Source: Duganella sp. Root336D2 (GTDB lineage: Bacteria; Pseudomonadota; Gammaproteobacteria; Burkholderiales; Burkholderiaceae_D). Taken from it: a DNA stretch of 64,000 nucleotides. Positions within the stretch are counted from its first letter, which is position 1; each line of letters begins with the position of its first letter. This document shows positions 18,728-27,786 of the stretch, piece by piece. A program made the translations under genes and the position numbers. The DNA lies in assembly GCF_001425005.1 (NCBI RefSeq), contig NZ_LMDB01000039.1:124001-188000 (forward strand), given 5' to 3'. Under the pieces are notes generated by a model. That model did no database searches. It saw only the letters and a program-made list of their open reading frames with translations, and was not told the origin of the DNA.

Positions 18728-20800
18728 TCAAGCCGGATTAATGTCGCGTGGAGCCGACAACAATTCCTTCATGCGCGCCAGGCGTTCGCGCGGCGACAGG
18801 ATTTCCGATTCCGTCGGCGGGGCAGTGCCGACATCGAGCGCCATCTCGGCGATGAAGCGCGATATGTCGCATTGCATATGTTCGCCGCCGCGCTTGCGCT
18901 TCTTGCACCAGGTGAGCTGCAAGGTGCGCTGCGCGCGCGTGATCCCCACGTACATCAGGCGCCGCTCTTCCTCGATGCGCTGGGCCAGCAATTCCACCGG
19001 CGCATCCGGATCGCCCTTGTGCGGCAGGATGCCCTCTTCCACCCCGACCAGGAATACATGCGGGTACTCCAGGCCCTTCGACGCATGCAGCGTCGACATG
19101 CGGATCGCGTCCGGCTCTTCGTCCTTGCCGTCCAGCATGGACATCAGTGCCACCATCTGGGTCAGCTCCAGCACGTTCTTTTCTTCGCCGTCGCGGTCCT
19201 TGCCGCCGCGGCCGCGATCCTTCAGCCAGTTGACGAAGTCGGTCACGTTGTCCCACTTGCCTTGCGCCGCACGTTCCTCGAAGGCGTCGTACAGGTAATG
19301 CTCGTAGTGCATGCCTTCCATCAGGTCGTCCAGCACCTGCGCCGCATTGTCGCCGCTGCCCGATGGGCCGGGGCGCGTGGCGCGCGATTCCAGTTCCAGG
19401 ATGAAGTTGCAGAAGTCCTGCAGCGGCTTCAGCTGGCGGTCGTTGAGCACCGCCTCGATGCCGCCCTTGAAGACGGCTTCGAACAGCGAGCATTGCCACT
19501 TGCCCGAGAAGGAGCCCAGCGCTTCCAGCGTGGACTGGCCGATGCCGCGGCGCGGCGTGGTTGCTGCGCGGATGAAGGCAGGATCGTCGTCCGGATTGGC
19601 CATCAGGCGCAGGTAGGCCATGATGTCCTTGATTTCCGCCTTGTCGAAGAAACTCTGGCCGCCGGAGATCGTGTAGGGAATGCGCTGCGTGCGCAATGCC
19701 TGTTCGATCACGCGCGCCTGGTGGTTGCCGCGGTACAGGATCGCGTAATCGGCCCACTTGTTCTTGCGCTCGAAGTGGTCGGCCGAAATCATGATCGCGA
19801 CCTGCTCCGCTTCCTGCTCCTCGTTCGGCATCGAATGCACCTTGATCGGCTCACCGATACCCAGTTCGGACCACAGCGACTTCTCGAACAGCTTGGGATT
19901 GTTCTGGATCACCGCATTGGCCGCCTGCAGGATGCGCGTGGTGGAGCGGTAGTTCTGTTCCAGCTTGATCAGGCGCAGGTCGGGGAAGTCGACCTGCAGC
20001 AGCGCCAGGTTTTCCATGGTCGCGCCGCGCCAGCCGTAAATCGCCTGGTCGTCGTCGCCCACCGCGGTGAACATCGGCTTCTTGCCCAGGCCCGTAACCA
20101 TCAGTTTCACCAATTCGTACTGGCAGGTATTGGTGTCCTGGTATTCGTCGATCATCAGGTAGCGCAGGCGGCGCTGCCATTTATCGCGCACCGTGTCGTG
20201 GTTGCGGAACAATTCCACCGGCAGGCGGATCAGGTCGTCAAAGTCCACCGCCTGGTACGCGGCCAGGGTGGCGATATAGCTGCCGTAGATGCGCGCCGAT
20301 TGCGCCTCATCCTCGGTCTGCGCCAGTTTCAGCGCTTCCTCGGGCGTCACCAGGCCGTTCTTCCACAGCGAGATATCGTTCTGGATGCGGCGGATCAGGT
20401 GCTTGTCGGTGGTGATGGCCAGGTCCTGGACCAGCGAATAGCAATCGTCGCTGTCCATGATTGAAAAACGGTCTTTCAGCCCCAGATGGTTGCATTCCTG
20501 GCGCAGGATGCGCACGCCGAGGGAGTGGAAGGTGCAGACGGTCAGCAGCTTGGCCTGGCGCGGCTGCTTGAGCATTTTGCCAACGCGTTCCTGCATTTCC
20601 AGCGCTGCCTTGTTGGTAAAGGTGAGCGCGGCGATCGTGCGCGGGTCATAGCCGCGATCCTCGATCATATGGGTGATTTTTTGCGTAATCACGCGCGTCT
20701 TGCCCGAGCCGGCCCCCGCCAGTACTAGGGCAGGGCCGTCGAGATAGAGCACGGCTTCGCTCTGGGGCCCGTTAAGGCCGAACTGGGGTGCATTGGACAT
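18728..20800 (-). CDS. rep: ATP-dependent DNA helicase Rep (UvrD/Rep family)
   Basis: 690-residue superfamily 1A 3'-5' helicase that helps forks pass protein blocks. Walker A GAGSGKT is at residues 29-35. Other motifs include DEYQDTN, VGDDDQAIYGWRGA (motif III), QNYRST (motif IV), TLHASKGLE (motif V) and EERRLMYVGITRA (motif VI). The start MSNAPQFGLNGPQSEAV is typical of betaproteobacterial Rep rather than UvrD, which is longer. Monocistronic. Confidence 0.93.
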   Translation of the reverse strand: MSNAPQFGLNGPQSEAVLYLDGPALVLAGAGSGKTRVITQKITHMIEDRGYDPRTIAALTFTNKAALEMQERVGKMLKQPRQAKLLTVCTFHSLGVRILRQECNHLGLKDRFSIMDSDDCYSLVQDLAITTDKHLIRRIQNDISLWKNGLVTPEEALKLAQTEDEAQSARIYGSYIATLAAYQAVDFDDLIRLPVELFRNHDTVRDKWQRRLRYLMIDEYQDTNTCQYELVKLMVTGLGKKPMFTAVGDDDQAIYGWRGATMENLALLQVDFPDLRLIKLEQNYRSTTRILQAANAVIQNNPKLFEKSLWSELGIGEPIKVHSMPNEEQEAEQVAIMISADHFERKNKWADYAILYRGNHQARVIEQALRTQRIPYTISGGQSFFDKAEIKDIMAYLRLMANPDDDPAFIRAATTPRRGIGQSTLEALGSFSGKWQCSLFEAVFKGGIEAVLNDRQLKPLQDFCNFILELESRATRPGPSGSGDNAAQVLDDLMEGMHYEHYLYDAFEERAAQGKWDNVTDFVNWLKDRGRGGKDRDGEEKNVLELTQMVALMSMLDGKDEEPDAIRMSTLHASKGLEYPHVFLVGVEEGILPHKGDPDAPVELLAQRIEEERRLMYVGITRAQRTLQLTWCKKRKRGGEHMQCDISRFIAEMALDVGTAPPTESEILSPRERLARMKELLSAPRDINPA

Positions 20801-20870
20801 CCCGGCATTGTACAGAATATAGTGGTATCAATCCCCGGAAAGAGCCCGAAAAAACGTAGGCAGACGTGTT

Positions 20871-21353
20871 ATGAAATTTGAACATTTGATAGAAGTGAAC
20901 GACCTCCTCAACCCGCTGATGGACACCATCACCCACCAGCAGTTATGGCGCGGCCTGGTGCTGCGCGCGGAGTCGCCCAAGCTGTTCGTGCCGCACCTGG
21001 ACGAGGCGGAAATCTCGGCCCGCACCGGGGCCGGTTTCAGCCGCCGCCTGCGCTATGGCGATATTGTCATCGAAGACAATGTGGTGCTGCACGAGCCGTA
21101 CGTGGTGCGCTATGAGGTGCCGGCGCAAAAAGACATCAGCGCCTCGAGCCTGACGATGACGATCGAGATGCCGCAGCCGGAACGCCTGTACGTGCGTTTC
21201 CAGTACGACGACGGCCATGACGCGGCAACCGATGCCGCCAACGCGATGTACGACGATTTCCGCCGCTCCGCGTACCAGGAGTCGGACCTGGACACCATCC
21301 GCGTGCTGCGCGAACTGGCCAGCCAGGGCCGCCTGAATGCGAGCCTGAACTGA
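20871..21353 (+). CDS. SRPBCC / DUF1857 family protein
   Basis: 160-residue protein matching the AtaL-like DUF1857 branch of the START/SRPBCC fold: MKFEHLIEVNDLLNPLMDTITHQQLWRGLVLRAESPKLF at the start and RLYVRFQYDD in the core. The fold suggests binding of a small hydrophobic ligand; the ligand is unknown. It is divergent from rep with 70 bp between, and its stop abuts that of the convergent flavoprotein gene. Confidence 0.85.
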   Translation: MKFEHLIEVNDLLNPLMDTITHQQLWRGLVLRAESPKLFVPHLDEAEISARTGAGFSRRLRYGDIVIEDNVVLHEPYVVRYEVPAQKDISASSLTMTIEMPQPERLYVRFQYDDGHDAATDAANAMYDDFRRSAYQESDLDTIRVLRELASQGRLNASLN

Positions 21354-21354
21354 T

Positions 21355-22797
21355 CTAGCAGCCGGGCGTGCAATCGTTCGGCACCGGCTTGGGCGGAGGC
21401 GGCGGTTTTTGCAGCTCCAGCGCCAGGCCGCGCAAGGCGGTGCGCAAGCCTTCTTCCACTACCGGGTGGTAGAAGGGCATGTCCAGCATCTGCGATACCG
21501 TCAGCTTTGCCTGGTGCGCCCAGGCCAGCAGGTGGCCGATGTGCTCCGCACGCGGCCCCGCCATCTCGGCGCCGAGGAAGCGCCCGCTGCCATACTCCGC
21601 ATAGACCCGCAGCATGCCTTTGTTCTGGCGCATGACGCGGCTGCGTCCCTGGTCTTCAAAACTGACCTCGCCGATCGCGAAGTGTTCGCGGCCGTTCGAT
21701 AGCTCCTTGTAGCCTTTGCCCAGCGTGGCAATCTGCGGCTCGCTGAAGGTGATGGCAAGCGGCGTGCGGCGCAGGCCGGGCCTCACTGCGGGGTAGCTGG
21801 CGGCATTGGCGCCGGCGATCTTGCCCTGGTCGGCAGCTTCCGGCAATACGGGGATTTCGGCGCTGGCGTCGCCGCCGATGAAGATGCAGCTATCGCCGCA
21901 TTGCATGGTGTAGCGGTCGAATTTCGGCACGCCGTGCTTGTCCAATGCCAGTCCGGTGTGATCGAGGCCCAGGCCGGAAACGTTCGGCGTGCGCCCGGTG
22001 GTGACCAGCACGTAATCGAAGTGCTCGATGCGCTCTTCACCTTCGGCACTGCGCGTACGCAGTTCGAGCCCGTCGCCGCTGCGCGCGATGCCTGCCACCT
22101 CAGTGCGGAAACGGAGGTCCAGTTCTTCGCCCAGCGCTTGCGAGGCAGCTGCCAGCACATGCGGGTCCTTCAGTTGCGCCACGCTATTGCTGCGCGCGAT
22201 GATCGCCACGCGTACGCCGAGGCGATGCAGCGCCTGGCCCAGTTCGAGGCCGATCACGCCGGCGCCGATGACGGCCACGGAGCGCGGCAAGTCGGTCCAT
22301 TCGAACACTGCATCGCTGTTGATCACGCGCGGGCCGGCTGCCGCCCATTCCGAAGGGATATCCGGGCGGGAACCGGTGGCGATCACCACCGCCTTCGCCG
22401 CCACCTCCAGGTTGGCGCCGATCTGCAGGCGGTTGGGCGCGGTGAAACGCGCACGTCCATGCAGCTTGTCCTCGGCCGGCATGGCGGCCACGTTCTCCAG
22501 TACGAAGCCGACAAAGCGGTCGCGCTCACTGCGCACGCGCGCCATGACAGCCCTGCCATCGACCTTCAAGCCGCCGGCCTCGATGCCGAAGCCGGGCGCC
22601 TCGCGTACCGCGTGCGCCGCCTCGGCAGCGGCGATCAGCAGCTTGCTCGGCATGCAGCCGACGCGGGCGCAGGTGGTGCCGTGCGGTCCGTCTTCAATCA
22701 ATAGCGCATGCTTGCCCGCGTTGCGCGCCGCGCGGTAAGCGCTGAGCCCGGCCGTACCGGCACCGATCACTGCCACATCGCACTCGATAGTTTCCAT
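21355..22797 (-). CDS. Dihydrolipoyl dehydrogenase-like pyridine nucleotide-disulfide oxidoreductase
   Basis: 480-residue class I flavoprotein disulfide reductase. It has an FAD site GAGTAGLSAYRAA, a redox pair C43-ARVG-C48 (CxxxxC), a NAD site VIGAGVIGLELGQAL, a second FAD motif FIGGDAS and a C-terminal active-site HPVVEEGL. The motif set fits lipoamide dehydrogenase, but no 2-oxoacid dehydrogenase subunits lie nearby, so the substrate is open. Odd feature: the protein ends in a proline-rich tail finishing NDCTPGC, with two extra cysteines. It is divergent from an ArgP-type LysR regulator across 66 bp, which may control it. Confidence 0.85.
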   Translation of the reverse strand: METIECDVAVIGAGTAGLSAYRAARNAGKHALLIEDGPHGTTCARVGCMPSKLLIAAAEAAHAVREAPGFGIEAGGLKVDGRAVMARVRSERDRFVGFVLENVAAMPAEDKLHGRARFTAPNRLQIGANLEVAAKAVVIATGSRPDIPSEWAAAGPRVINSDAVFEWTDLPRSVAVIGAGVIGLELGQALHRLGVRVAIIARSNSVAQLKDPHVLAAASQALGEELDLRFRTEVAGIARSGDGLELRTRSAEGEERIEHFDYVLVTTGRTPNVSGLGLDHTGLALDKHGVPKFDRYTMQCGDSCIFIGGDASAEIPVLPEAADQGKIAGANAASYPAVRPGLRRTPLAITFSEPQIATLGKGYKELSNGREHFAIGEVSFEDQGRSRVMRQNKGMLRVYAEYGSGRFLGAEMAGPRAEHIGHLLAWAHQAKLTVSQMLDMPFYHPVVEEGLRTALRGLALELQKPPPPPKPVPNDCTPGC

Positions 22798-22863
22798 CTT
22801 GCCTCCAGCATTGGTATTGCATTAGTATGACTTATCTTTTCGCGCTTTTATTAAGCATACCTT

Positions 22864-23760
22864 ATGGAAAATCTGGACTACCGCGCGCTGGCGGTGCTGG
22901 ATGCCGTTGCCAGCCATGGCAGTTTCGAAAAAGCGGCCAATGCGCTCGGCATCAGCCAGTCGGCCGTATCCCAGCGTATCAAGGCGCTCGAGGACGCGGT
23001 CGGCAGGCTGCTGATCGTGCGCGGTTCGCCCGCCGAAGCTACCGGCCTGGGCCAGCGCCTCGTCTCGCATTACCGTAACGTCAAATTGATGGAGGCAGCA
23101 CTCGACATCGACCTTGGCCACGAGACCAGCATGCCTGAAATCGCGATGGCCGTCGATGCGGCCAGCCTGGCGACCTGGCTGCCCCTGGCCCTGCGTCCCT
23201 TGCTGTCGCCGCCGCGCTGCCAGCTCGACGTGGAATGCGCGGAGCGCGAGGTGGCGCTGCACCTGATGCGCGAAGGAGCCGTGTTTGGCTGCGTCGCCGC
23301 GCGCGCCGAGGTGCCTGCCCCTGCCGCTGCCGGTTCTTCCGCCACCCCGCTTGGCGCCATCCGGTATGTGTGCGTGGCTGCGCCATCCTTCGCGGGGCAC
23401 TGGTTCGGCGATGGGTTCAGCGTAGAGGCTTTGGCGCTGGCGCCTGCGGTGGTGCAAGATCGCGACCTGATGGCACGCTTCCTGGCGCGCGAGGCAGGGT
23501 ATGTGCGGCCGTTCCCGCATCACACCTTGCCGCTGTCGACGGCCTTTAACGATACCGTATTCGGCGGGATGGCTTATGGCCTGCTGCCTTACCTGCAGGC
23601 GGCGCAGGCGTTGGCGCAAGGCGCGCTGGTTGACCTGCTGCCGGGGCGCTATATCGATGTGGAGCTGGACTGGCATGCCTGGGAACTGGATACGCCGTTC
23701 ACGCATGCCCTCAATGAGCAGATTGTCAGTACTGCGCGGCGCTATCTTGTGCAGCCCTGA
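22864..23760 (+). CDS. LysR-type transcriptional regulator, ArgP-like
   Basis: 298-residue LysR regulator with an N-terminal winged helix (ALAVLDAVASHGSFEKAANALGISQSAVSQRIKALE) and a C-terminal effector-binding domain. The pattern matches the ArgP/IciA group that senses lysine/arginine and usually controls an adjacent lysE exporter. No lysE is adjacent; the divergent neighbour is a lipoamide-dehydrogenase-like gene. The target and ligand are therefore uncertain. Confidence 0.85.
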   Translation: MENLDYRALAVLDAVASHGSFEKAANALGISQSAVSQRIKALEDAVGRLLIVRGSPAEATGLGQRLVSHYRNVKLMEAALDIDLGHETSMPEIAMAVDAASLATWLPLALRPLLSPPRCQLDVECAEREVALHLMREGAVFGCVAARAEVPAPAAAGSSATPLGAIRYVCVAAPSFAGHWFGDGFSVEALALAPAVVQDRDLMARFLAREAGYVRPFPHHTLPLSTAFNDTVFGGMAYGLLPYLQAAQALAQGALVDLLPGRYIDVELDWHAWELDTPFTHALNEQIVSTARRYLVQP

Positions 23761-23901
23761 AAACCGGTAAACCAGTGTCAGACCCAAGGATCGGACACTG
23801 CCTGATCAACTGCCGCGGGTTCGGTTGTGCGCCCTTGATCTTCTCAAAAAGTCAAAAACCTCAAACCCGTCCCCCGGCCGTAGCGCTGGTTTACCGGTTT
23901 T
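23760..23901. repeat. Inverted repeat spanning the convergent lysR/priA gap
   Basis: A perfect 16-bp inverted repeat, AAAACCGGTAAACCAG at 23760-23775 and its complement at 23886-23901, starts at each gene's stop codon and encloses 110 bp. Inside the left arm follows TGTCAGACCC...GGACACTG, related to the palindromes at 44249 and 52612. It could form a large stem-loop in transcripts from either side. Confidence 0.75.
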
Positions 23902-25909
23902 AAATATCAACCGGGTCGACCTCCAGCGACCACTTGATCCGCGTCTTCTGCTCGCGCAGCGCCTGCATCCACTCCTTCAGGAACGCCTGCAGCGCCGGGC
24001 GCGACGGCGACTCCACCAGCAGCTGCGCGCGCTCCATATTGTGCACGCGCGCCATGCTCATCGGGATTGGATCATTGATCGTGATGCCGCCATGCTGCAC
24101 CAGCTCGCGCGCGCCGCGCAGGAATTCCAGCGCCAGCTCCAGCTCGCGCGCCTCGGCCCGCAAGATGGCCTGGTACAGGTAGGGCGGCAGGCCCGCCACT
24201 TCGCGCTCGCCGAGCAAGGAGTTGGCGAAGTAGTCGTAATCATGCGCCACCAGCGCCGAGAACAGCGGGTGTTCCGGATAGCTGGTCTGCACCAGCACCT
24301 CGCTCTCGCTGCCGCCCTGGCGCCCGGCGCGTCCCGCCACCTGCATCAATTGCGCAAACAGCCGCTCGCTGGCGCGGTAATCCTGCGAGAACAGCGAGCT
24401 GTCCGGATTCATGATGCCCACCAGCGTCAGGTTCTTGAAGTCATGCCCCTTGGCCACCATCTGCGTGCCGACCAGGATATCCACCTCCTGCCGGTGCACG
24501 CTGTCGAAAGCCTCCTGCGCACTGCCCTTGCGGCGCGTGCTGTCGGCGTCGATGCGCAGCACCCGCGCCTGCGGGAACAGCTCCTGCAAGCTTTCCTCGA
24601 TACGCTGCGTGCCGCGTCCCAGCGGCTGCAAATCGATATTGCCGCAGGTCGGGCAATGGCGCGGGATGCGCATCTCCAGGCTGCAGTGGTGGCAGCGCAG
24701 GCGGTAATCCGTTTTGTGCAGCACCATCAGGGCGGTGCAGCGCTTGCACTCGCTGACCCAGCCGCATGATTCGCAGGTGATCACCGGCGAATAGCCGCGC
24801 CGGTTCAGGAACAGCAAGGATTGCTCGCCGCGCTCCATGCGCAGCCTGATCGCCTCCACCAGCTGTTCGCTCAAGCCCTCCTGTCCGCGCCGGCGCGAAG
24901 TGTCGATCAGCTTCACGTCAGGCAGCACTGCCTGCTGCACCGCGCGTTCGCGCAGCTCCAGTTTGCGGTAGCGGCCTTTCAGCGCGTGATGCCAGCTTTC
25001 CAGCGACGGGGTGGCGGACCCCAGCACCACCGGGATCTGGAGCTGGTGGGCGCGCCACACGGCGAGGTCGCGCGCGGAATAGCGCAGGCCTTCCTGCTGC
25101 TTGTACGAAGGATCGTGCTCTTCGTCGATCACGATCATCTTCAGGTGCGGCATCGAAGCCAGGATAGACAGTCGCGTGCCCAGCACGATGCGCGCCTTGC
25201 CTTCGTGCGCCGCCAGCCAGTGCAGCATGCGCTCGCCCTCCGACAGGCGGCTGTGCAGGGTGGACAGCATCACGCCGGGGAAGCGGTTGCGGATATTGGT
25301 TTCCAGTTGCGGCGTCAGGTTGATCTCGGGGACCAGCACCAGCACCTGGCCCTGCGGCTCGCGCGCCAGCACCTGCGCGCAGGCGTGCAGGTAGACCTCG
25401 GTCTTGCCGCTACCCGTCACGCCATACAGCAGGAAGGGCGCAAAACCCTGCGCGCCGGCGATGGCATCGGCCGCCGCCTGCTGGCTGGCATTCAGCGCCG
25501 GCACATTGGCCGGCGCCGGATCGTGCGGTTCTTCCAGCTTGGCCAGCTTCTTGATGGCGCGGTCCAGCGCTACGGTGGTGGTCACGCGCAGGTTCTTGGG
25601 CAGCCCGGGCAAGGCTACTTCACCCAGCGGGCGCTGGTAGTACTCGGCGGCAAAGCCGGCCAGCGCCAGCCATTGCGCTGACAGCGGCGCCAGCTGGCTG
25701 CGCACGGCCAGCGCTGCCTTCAACTTTTCCTCGGGGACTTCCGTTTCCTCAAAGATACCCACGATGAGCCCGACTACTTCGCGCGGGCCAAAGGGCACCA
25801 TTGCCAATTGTCCTACACGCGGACGGTTTGATTCTTCGCAATCCCAGCGGTAATCAAAAACCGCGTTCAGCGGCGTGTCCAAGGCAATTCGGAGAATGCA
25901 GTGCGCCAT
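23900..25909 (-). CDS. priA: Primosomal protein N' / replication restart helicase PriA
   Basis: 669-residue superfamily 2 helicase that reloads the replisome at stalled forks. The Walker A motif GVTGSGKTEVYL is near residues 163-174, with DEEH in VIDEEHDPSYKQQEG. The paired zinc-binding cysteines (CESCGWVSECKRC and CHHCSLEMRIPRHCPTC) are all present. It starts at the ATG at 25909 and is divergent from the gene-free AT-rich region toward hemE. Confidence 0.95.
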   Translation of the reverse strand: MAHCILRIALDTPLNAVFDYRWDCEESNRPRVGQLAMVPFGPREVVGLIVGIFEETEVPEEKLKAALAVRSQLAPLSAQWLALAGFAAEYYQRPLGEVALPGLPKNLRVTTTVALDRAIKKLAKLEEPHDPAPANVPALNASQQAAADAIAGAQGFAPFLLYGVTGSGKTEVYLHACAQVLAREPQGQVLVLVPEINLTPQLETNIRNRFPGVMLSTLHSRLSEGERMLHWLAAHEGKARIVLGTRLSILASMPHLKMIVIDEEHDPSYKQQEGLRYSARDLAVWRAHQLQIPVVLGSATPSLESWHHALKGRYRKLELRERAVQQAVLPDVKLIDTSRRRGQEGLSEQLVEAIRLRMERGEQSLLFLNRRGYSPVITCESCGWVSECKRCTALMVLHKTDYRLRCHHCSLEMRIPRHCPTCGNIDLQPLGRGTQRIEESLQELFPQARVLRIDADSTRRKGSAQEAFDSVHRQEVDILVGTQMVAKGHDFKNLTLVGIMNPDSSLFSQDYRASERLFAQLMQVAGRAGRQGGSESEVLVQTSYPEHPLFSALVAHDYDYFANSLLGEREVAGLPPYLYQAILRAEARELELALEFLRGARELVQHGGITINDPIPMSMARVHNMERAQLLVESPSRPALQAFLKEWMQALREQKTRIKWSLEVDPVDI

Positions 25910-26589
25910 CCAGGGCTATCAATCGAGGGTTTTTCAACTATCCACAGAATCTGGGGATAACTTTGTGAACAAAGGGGCTGGAATCCTGAGCAAGCACTAA
26001 CCTCCAGCTTGCAATCTGGGGCAGGCCGGCCAAATGCGCCGGTTTTTCCCCTTTTAATTCAATAACTTACAAGAGCCGCCCTAGGAGGCTCAGAAAGCGC
26101 ATATTTTTCCGCGCTCTGTGAATAAGTGCACCATTTAAGGAGCAGTTTTTCACCGAAATCAAGCATTTTTTACAGGCTTTTCAGGGCAAAACGTGCCTGG
26201 TGCGCCACAACATCAAGCCAAACATTGTACACAGGCAGGCGCGACAAGGTTTGTGTTTCCGCAAGCGTTTTCACCAGTGAAAGTCTTAGTGAAATATCAT
26301 GCAATGCAACATGACGCTAAGATAATTCCTACAAATTCCTACTAAGTCCCGGTTTACAAAGTACTTTTGACTTTTTTCCACAGTTTTTGTGGATAACTTT
26401 GTGGAGAATGGCCCCACAAGCTCGCTTGCACCTTGGGATAAGGTTTATAAAACCCAAAACATTGGCAAAACAGGTAAAAAACAAATCTTTAAAAATCAAG
26501 CACTTGCAAATACGCTGAGAGGAGGGCATTTGCCGCTGCCTCTTATTTCCGCAGTAAAAATTTTTGTGCATAAGTCGCTTCTGCACGAA
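25910..26589. other. AT-rich gene-free region with DnaA-box cluster (oriC-like)
   Basis: No credible gene is seen here. DnaA-box-like 9-mers (consensus TTATCCACA) occur at 25938-25946 (CTATCCACA), 25952-25960 (complement TTATCCCCA), 26117-26125 (complement TTATTCACA), 26374-26382 (TTTTCCACA), 26388-26396 (complement TTATCCACA, perfect), 26400-26408 (complement TTCTCCACA) and 26565-26573 (complement TTATGCACA). Two 10-bp-spaced copies of AATTCCTAC (26324-26342) lie 32 bp before the densest trio, like an unwinding element beside DnaA boxes. The region is clearly richer in A/T than its surroundings. In alphaproteobacteria oriC adjoins hemE, as here; betaproteobacterial oriC is usually beside dnaA, so function remains open. 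Confidence 0.55.
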
Positions 26590-26617
26590 ATAAAAAAGGG
26601 CGCCGCAGCGCCCTTTG
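26590..26617 (-). terminator. Rho-independent terminator of hemE
   Basis: On the minus strand: GGGCGC, TGCG loop, GCGCCC followed by TTTTTTATTT. It begins about 18 bp past the hemE stop. Strong stem and T-tract. Confidence 0.88.
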
Positions 26618-26634
26618 AAACGGGACTACAGTGT

Positions 26635-27711
26635 TCAGCCGCCGCGCAGCTTGCGGCTGTGGCTGTGAACGGTATCCACCAGCACCGTCACCGACTCCGG
26701 CGGGGTGAACTGGGAAATCCCGTGGCCCAGGTTGAAGACGTGGCCGGTATTGTGCGGGCCATAGGAATCGAGCACGCGGCGCGCTTCGGCGGCAATCTGC
26801 TCCGGGTTGGCAAACAGGATGGCCGGATCGATATTGCCCTGCAGGGCCATCTTGTGTCCCACCAGCTGGCGGATCTTGCCGATGTTGGCGGTCCAGTCGA
26901 GGCCCATGGCATCGGCGCCGATCGCGGCAATTTCCTCGGCCCAGTGACCGCCGCCCTTGGTGAACACGATGGCAGGAATCTTCACGCCGTCTTTTTCGCG
27001 CTTCAGCATGCCCACCACCTGCTGCATGTATTTCAGGGAGAACTGCTGGTAGGCGCCATCGGCCAGGGCACCGCCCCAGGAATCGAAGATCATCACGGCT
27101 TGCGCGCCGGCGTCGATCTGCGCGTTGAGGTATTCAGCGACAGCGCGGGCATTCATGTCCAGGATATGGTGCATCAGGTCCGGCCGCGCGTACATCATCT
27201 TCTTGATGGTGTGGAATTCGCGCGAGCCCTGGCCTTCAACCATATAACAGGCCAGCGTCCATGGGCTGCCGGAGAAGCCGATCAGCGGCACGCGGCCATT
27301 CAGTTCGGTGCGGATCTGGGTCACGGCCTTGAATACATAGTCCAGCGAGCCGGCCGGCGGCAGCTGCAGCGCCTTGACGTCTTCCTCGGTCTTCAACGGG
27401 CGCTCGAATTTCGGGCCCTCGCCTTCCACGAAGTACAGGCCCAGGCCCATTGCATCCGGCACCGTCAGGATGTCGGAGAACAGGATTGCCGCGTCCAGCG
27501 GATAGCGGTCGATCGGCTGCAGGGTGACTTCGGTCGCCAGGTCCGGATTGGTCGCCAGGCCCATGAAGGAGCCCGCCTTCTGGCGCGTAGCGCGGTATTC
27601 AGGCAGGTAGCGCCCTGCCTGGCGCATCAGCCACACCGGGGTGTATTCGGTCGGCTGGCGCAGCAGCGCACGCAGGAAGGTGTCGTTCTTCAGCGGGGCA
27701 AATTGTGGCAT
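26635..27711 (-). CDS. hemE: Uroporphyrinogen decarboxylase
   Basis: Converts uroporphyrinogen III to coproporphyrinogen III in haem synthesis (cytoplasm). 358 residues with the signature [16 protein letters not shown] near the N-terminus and [16 protein letters not shown] mid-protein. The ATG at 27711 ([19 protein letters not shown]) is preferred over a TTG three codons upstream. It is divergent from the S9 peptidase gene, 75 bp away, and followed by its own terminator. Confidence 0.97.
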   Translation of the reverse strand: MPQFAPLKNDTFLRALLRQPTEYTPVWLMRQAGRYLPEYRATRQKAGSFMGLATNPDLATEVTLQPIDRYPLDAAILFSDILTVPDAMGLGLYFVEGEGPKFERPLKTEEDVKALQLPPAGSLDYVFKAVTQIRTELNGRVPLIGFSGSPWTLACYMVEGQGSREFHTIKKMMYARPDLMHHILDMNARAVAEYLNAQIDAGAQAVMIFDSWGGALADGAYQQFSLKYMQQVVGMLKREKDGVKIPAIVFTKGGGHWAEEIAAIGADAMGLDWTANIGKIRQLVGHKMALQGNIDPAILFANPEQIAAEARRVLDSYGPHNTGHVFNLGHGISQFTPPESVTVLVDTVHSHSRKLRGG

Positions 27712-27786
27712 GAAAGACAATCTAAAGCAGATAGAAAGGGGGTATTATCGCATCCCTGCCCTGTTTTTACGCGTTTTGGAGCGCCC

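Noticed and set aside
18872-20464. 530-residue plus-strand frame
   Set aside because: Antisense to rep; no recognisable motif.
26389-27786. 466-codon upstream extension of the S9 peptidase frame
   Set aside because: It runs through the AT-rich non-coding region and the complement of hemE; the peptidase family begins at the ATG at 27787.
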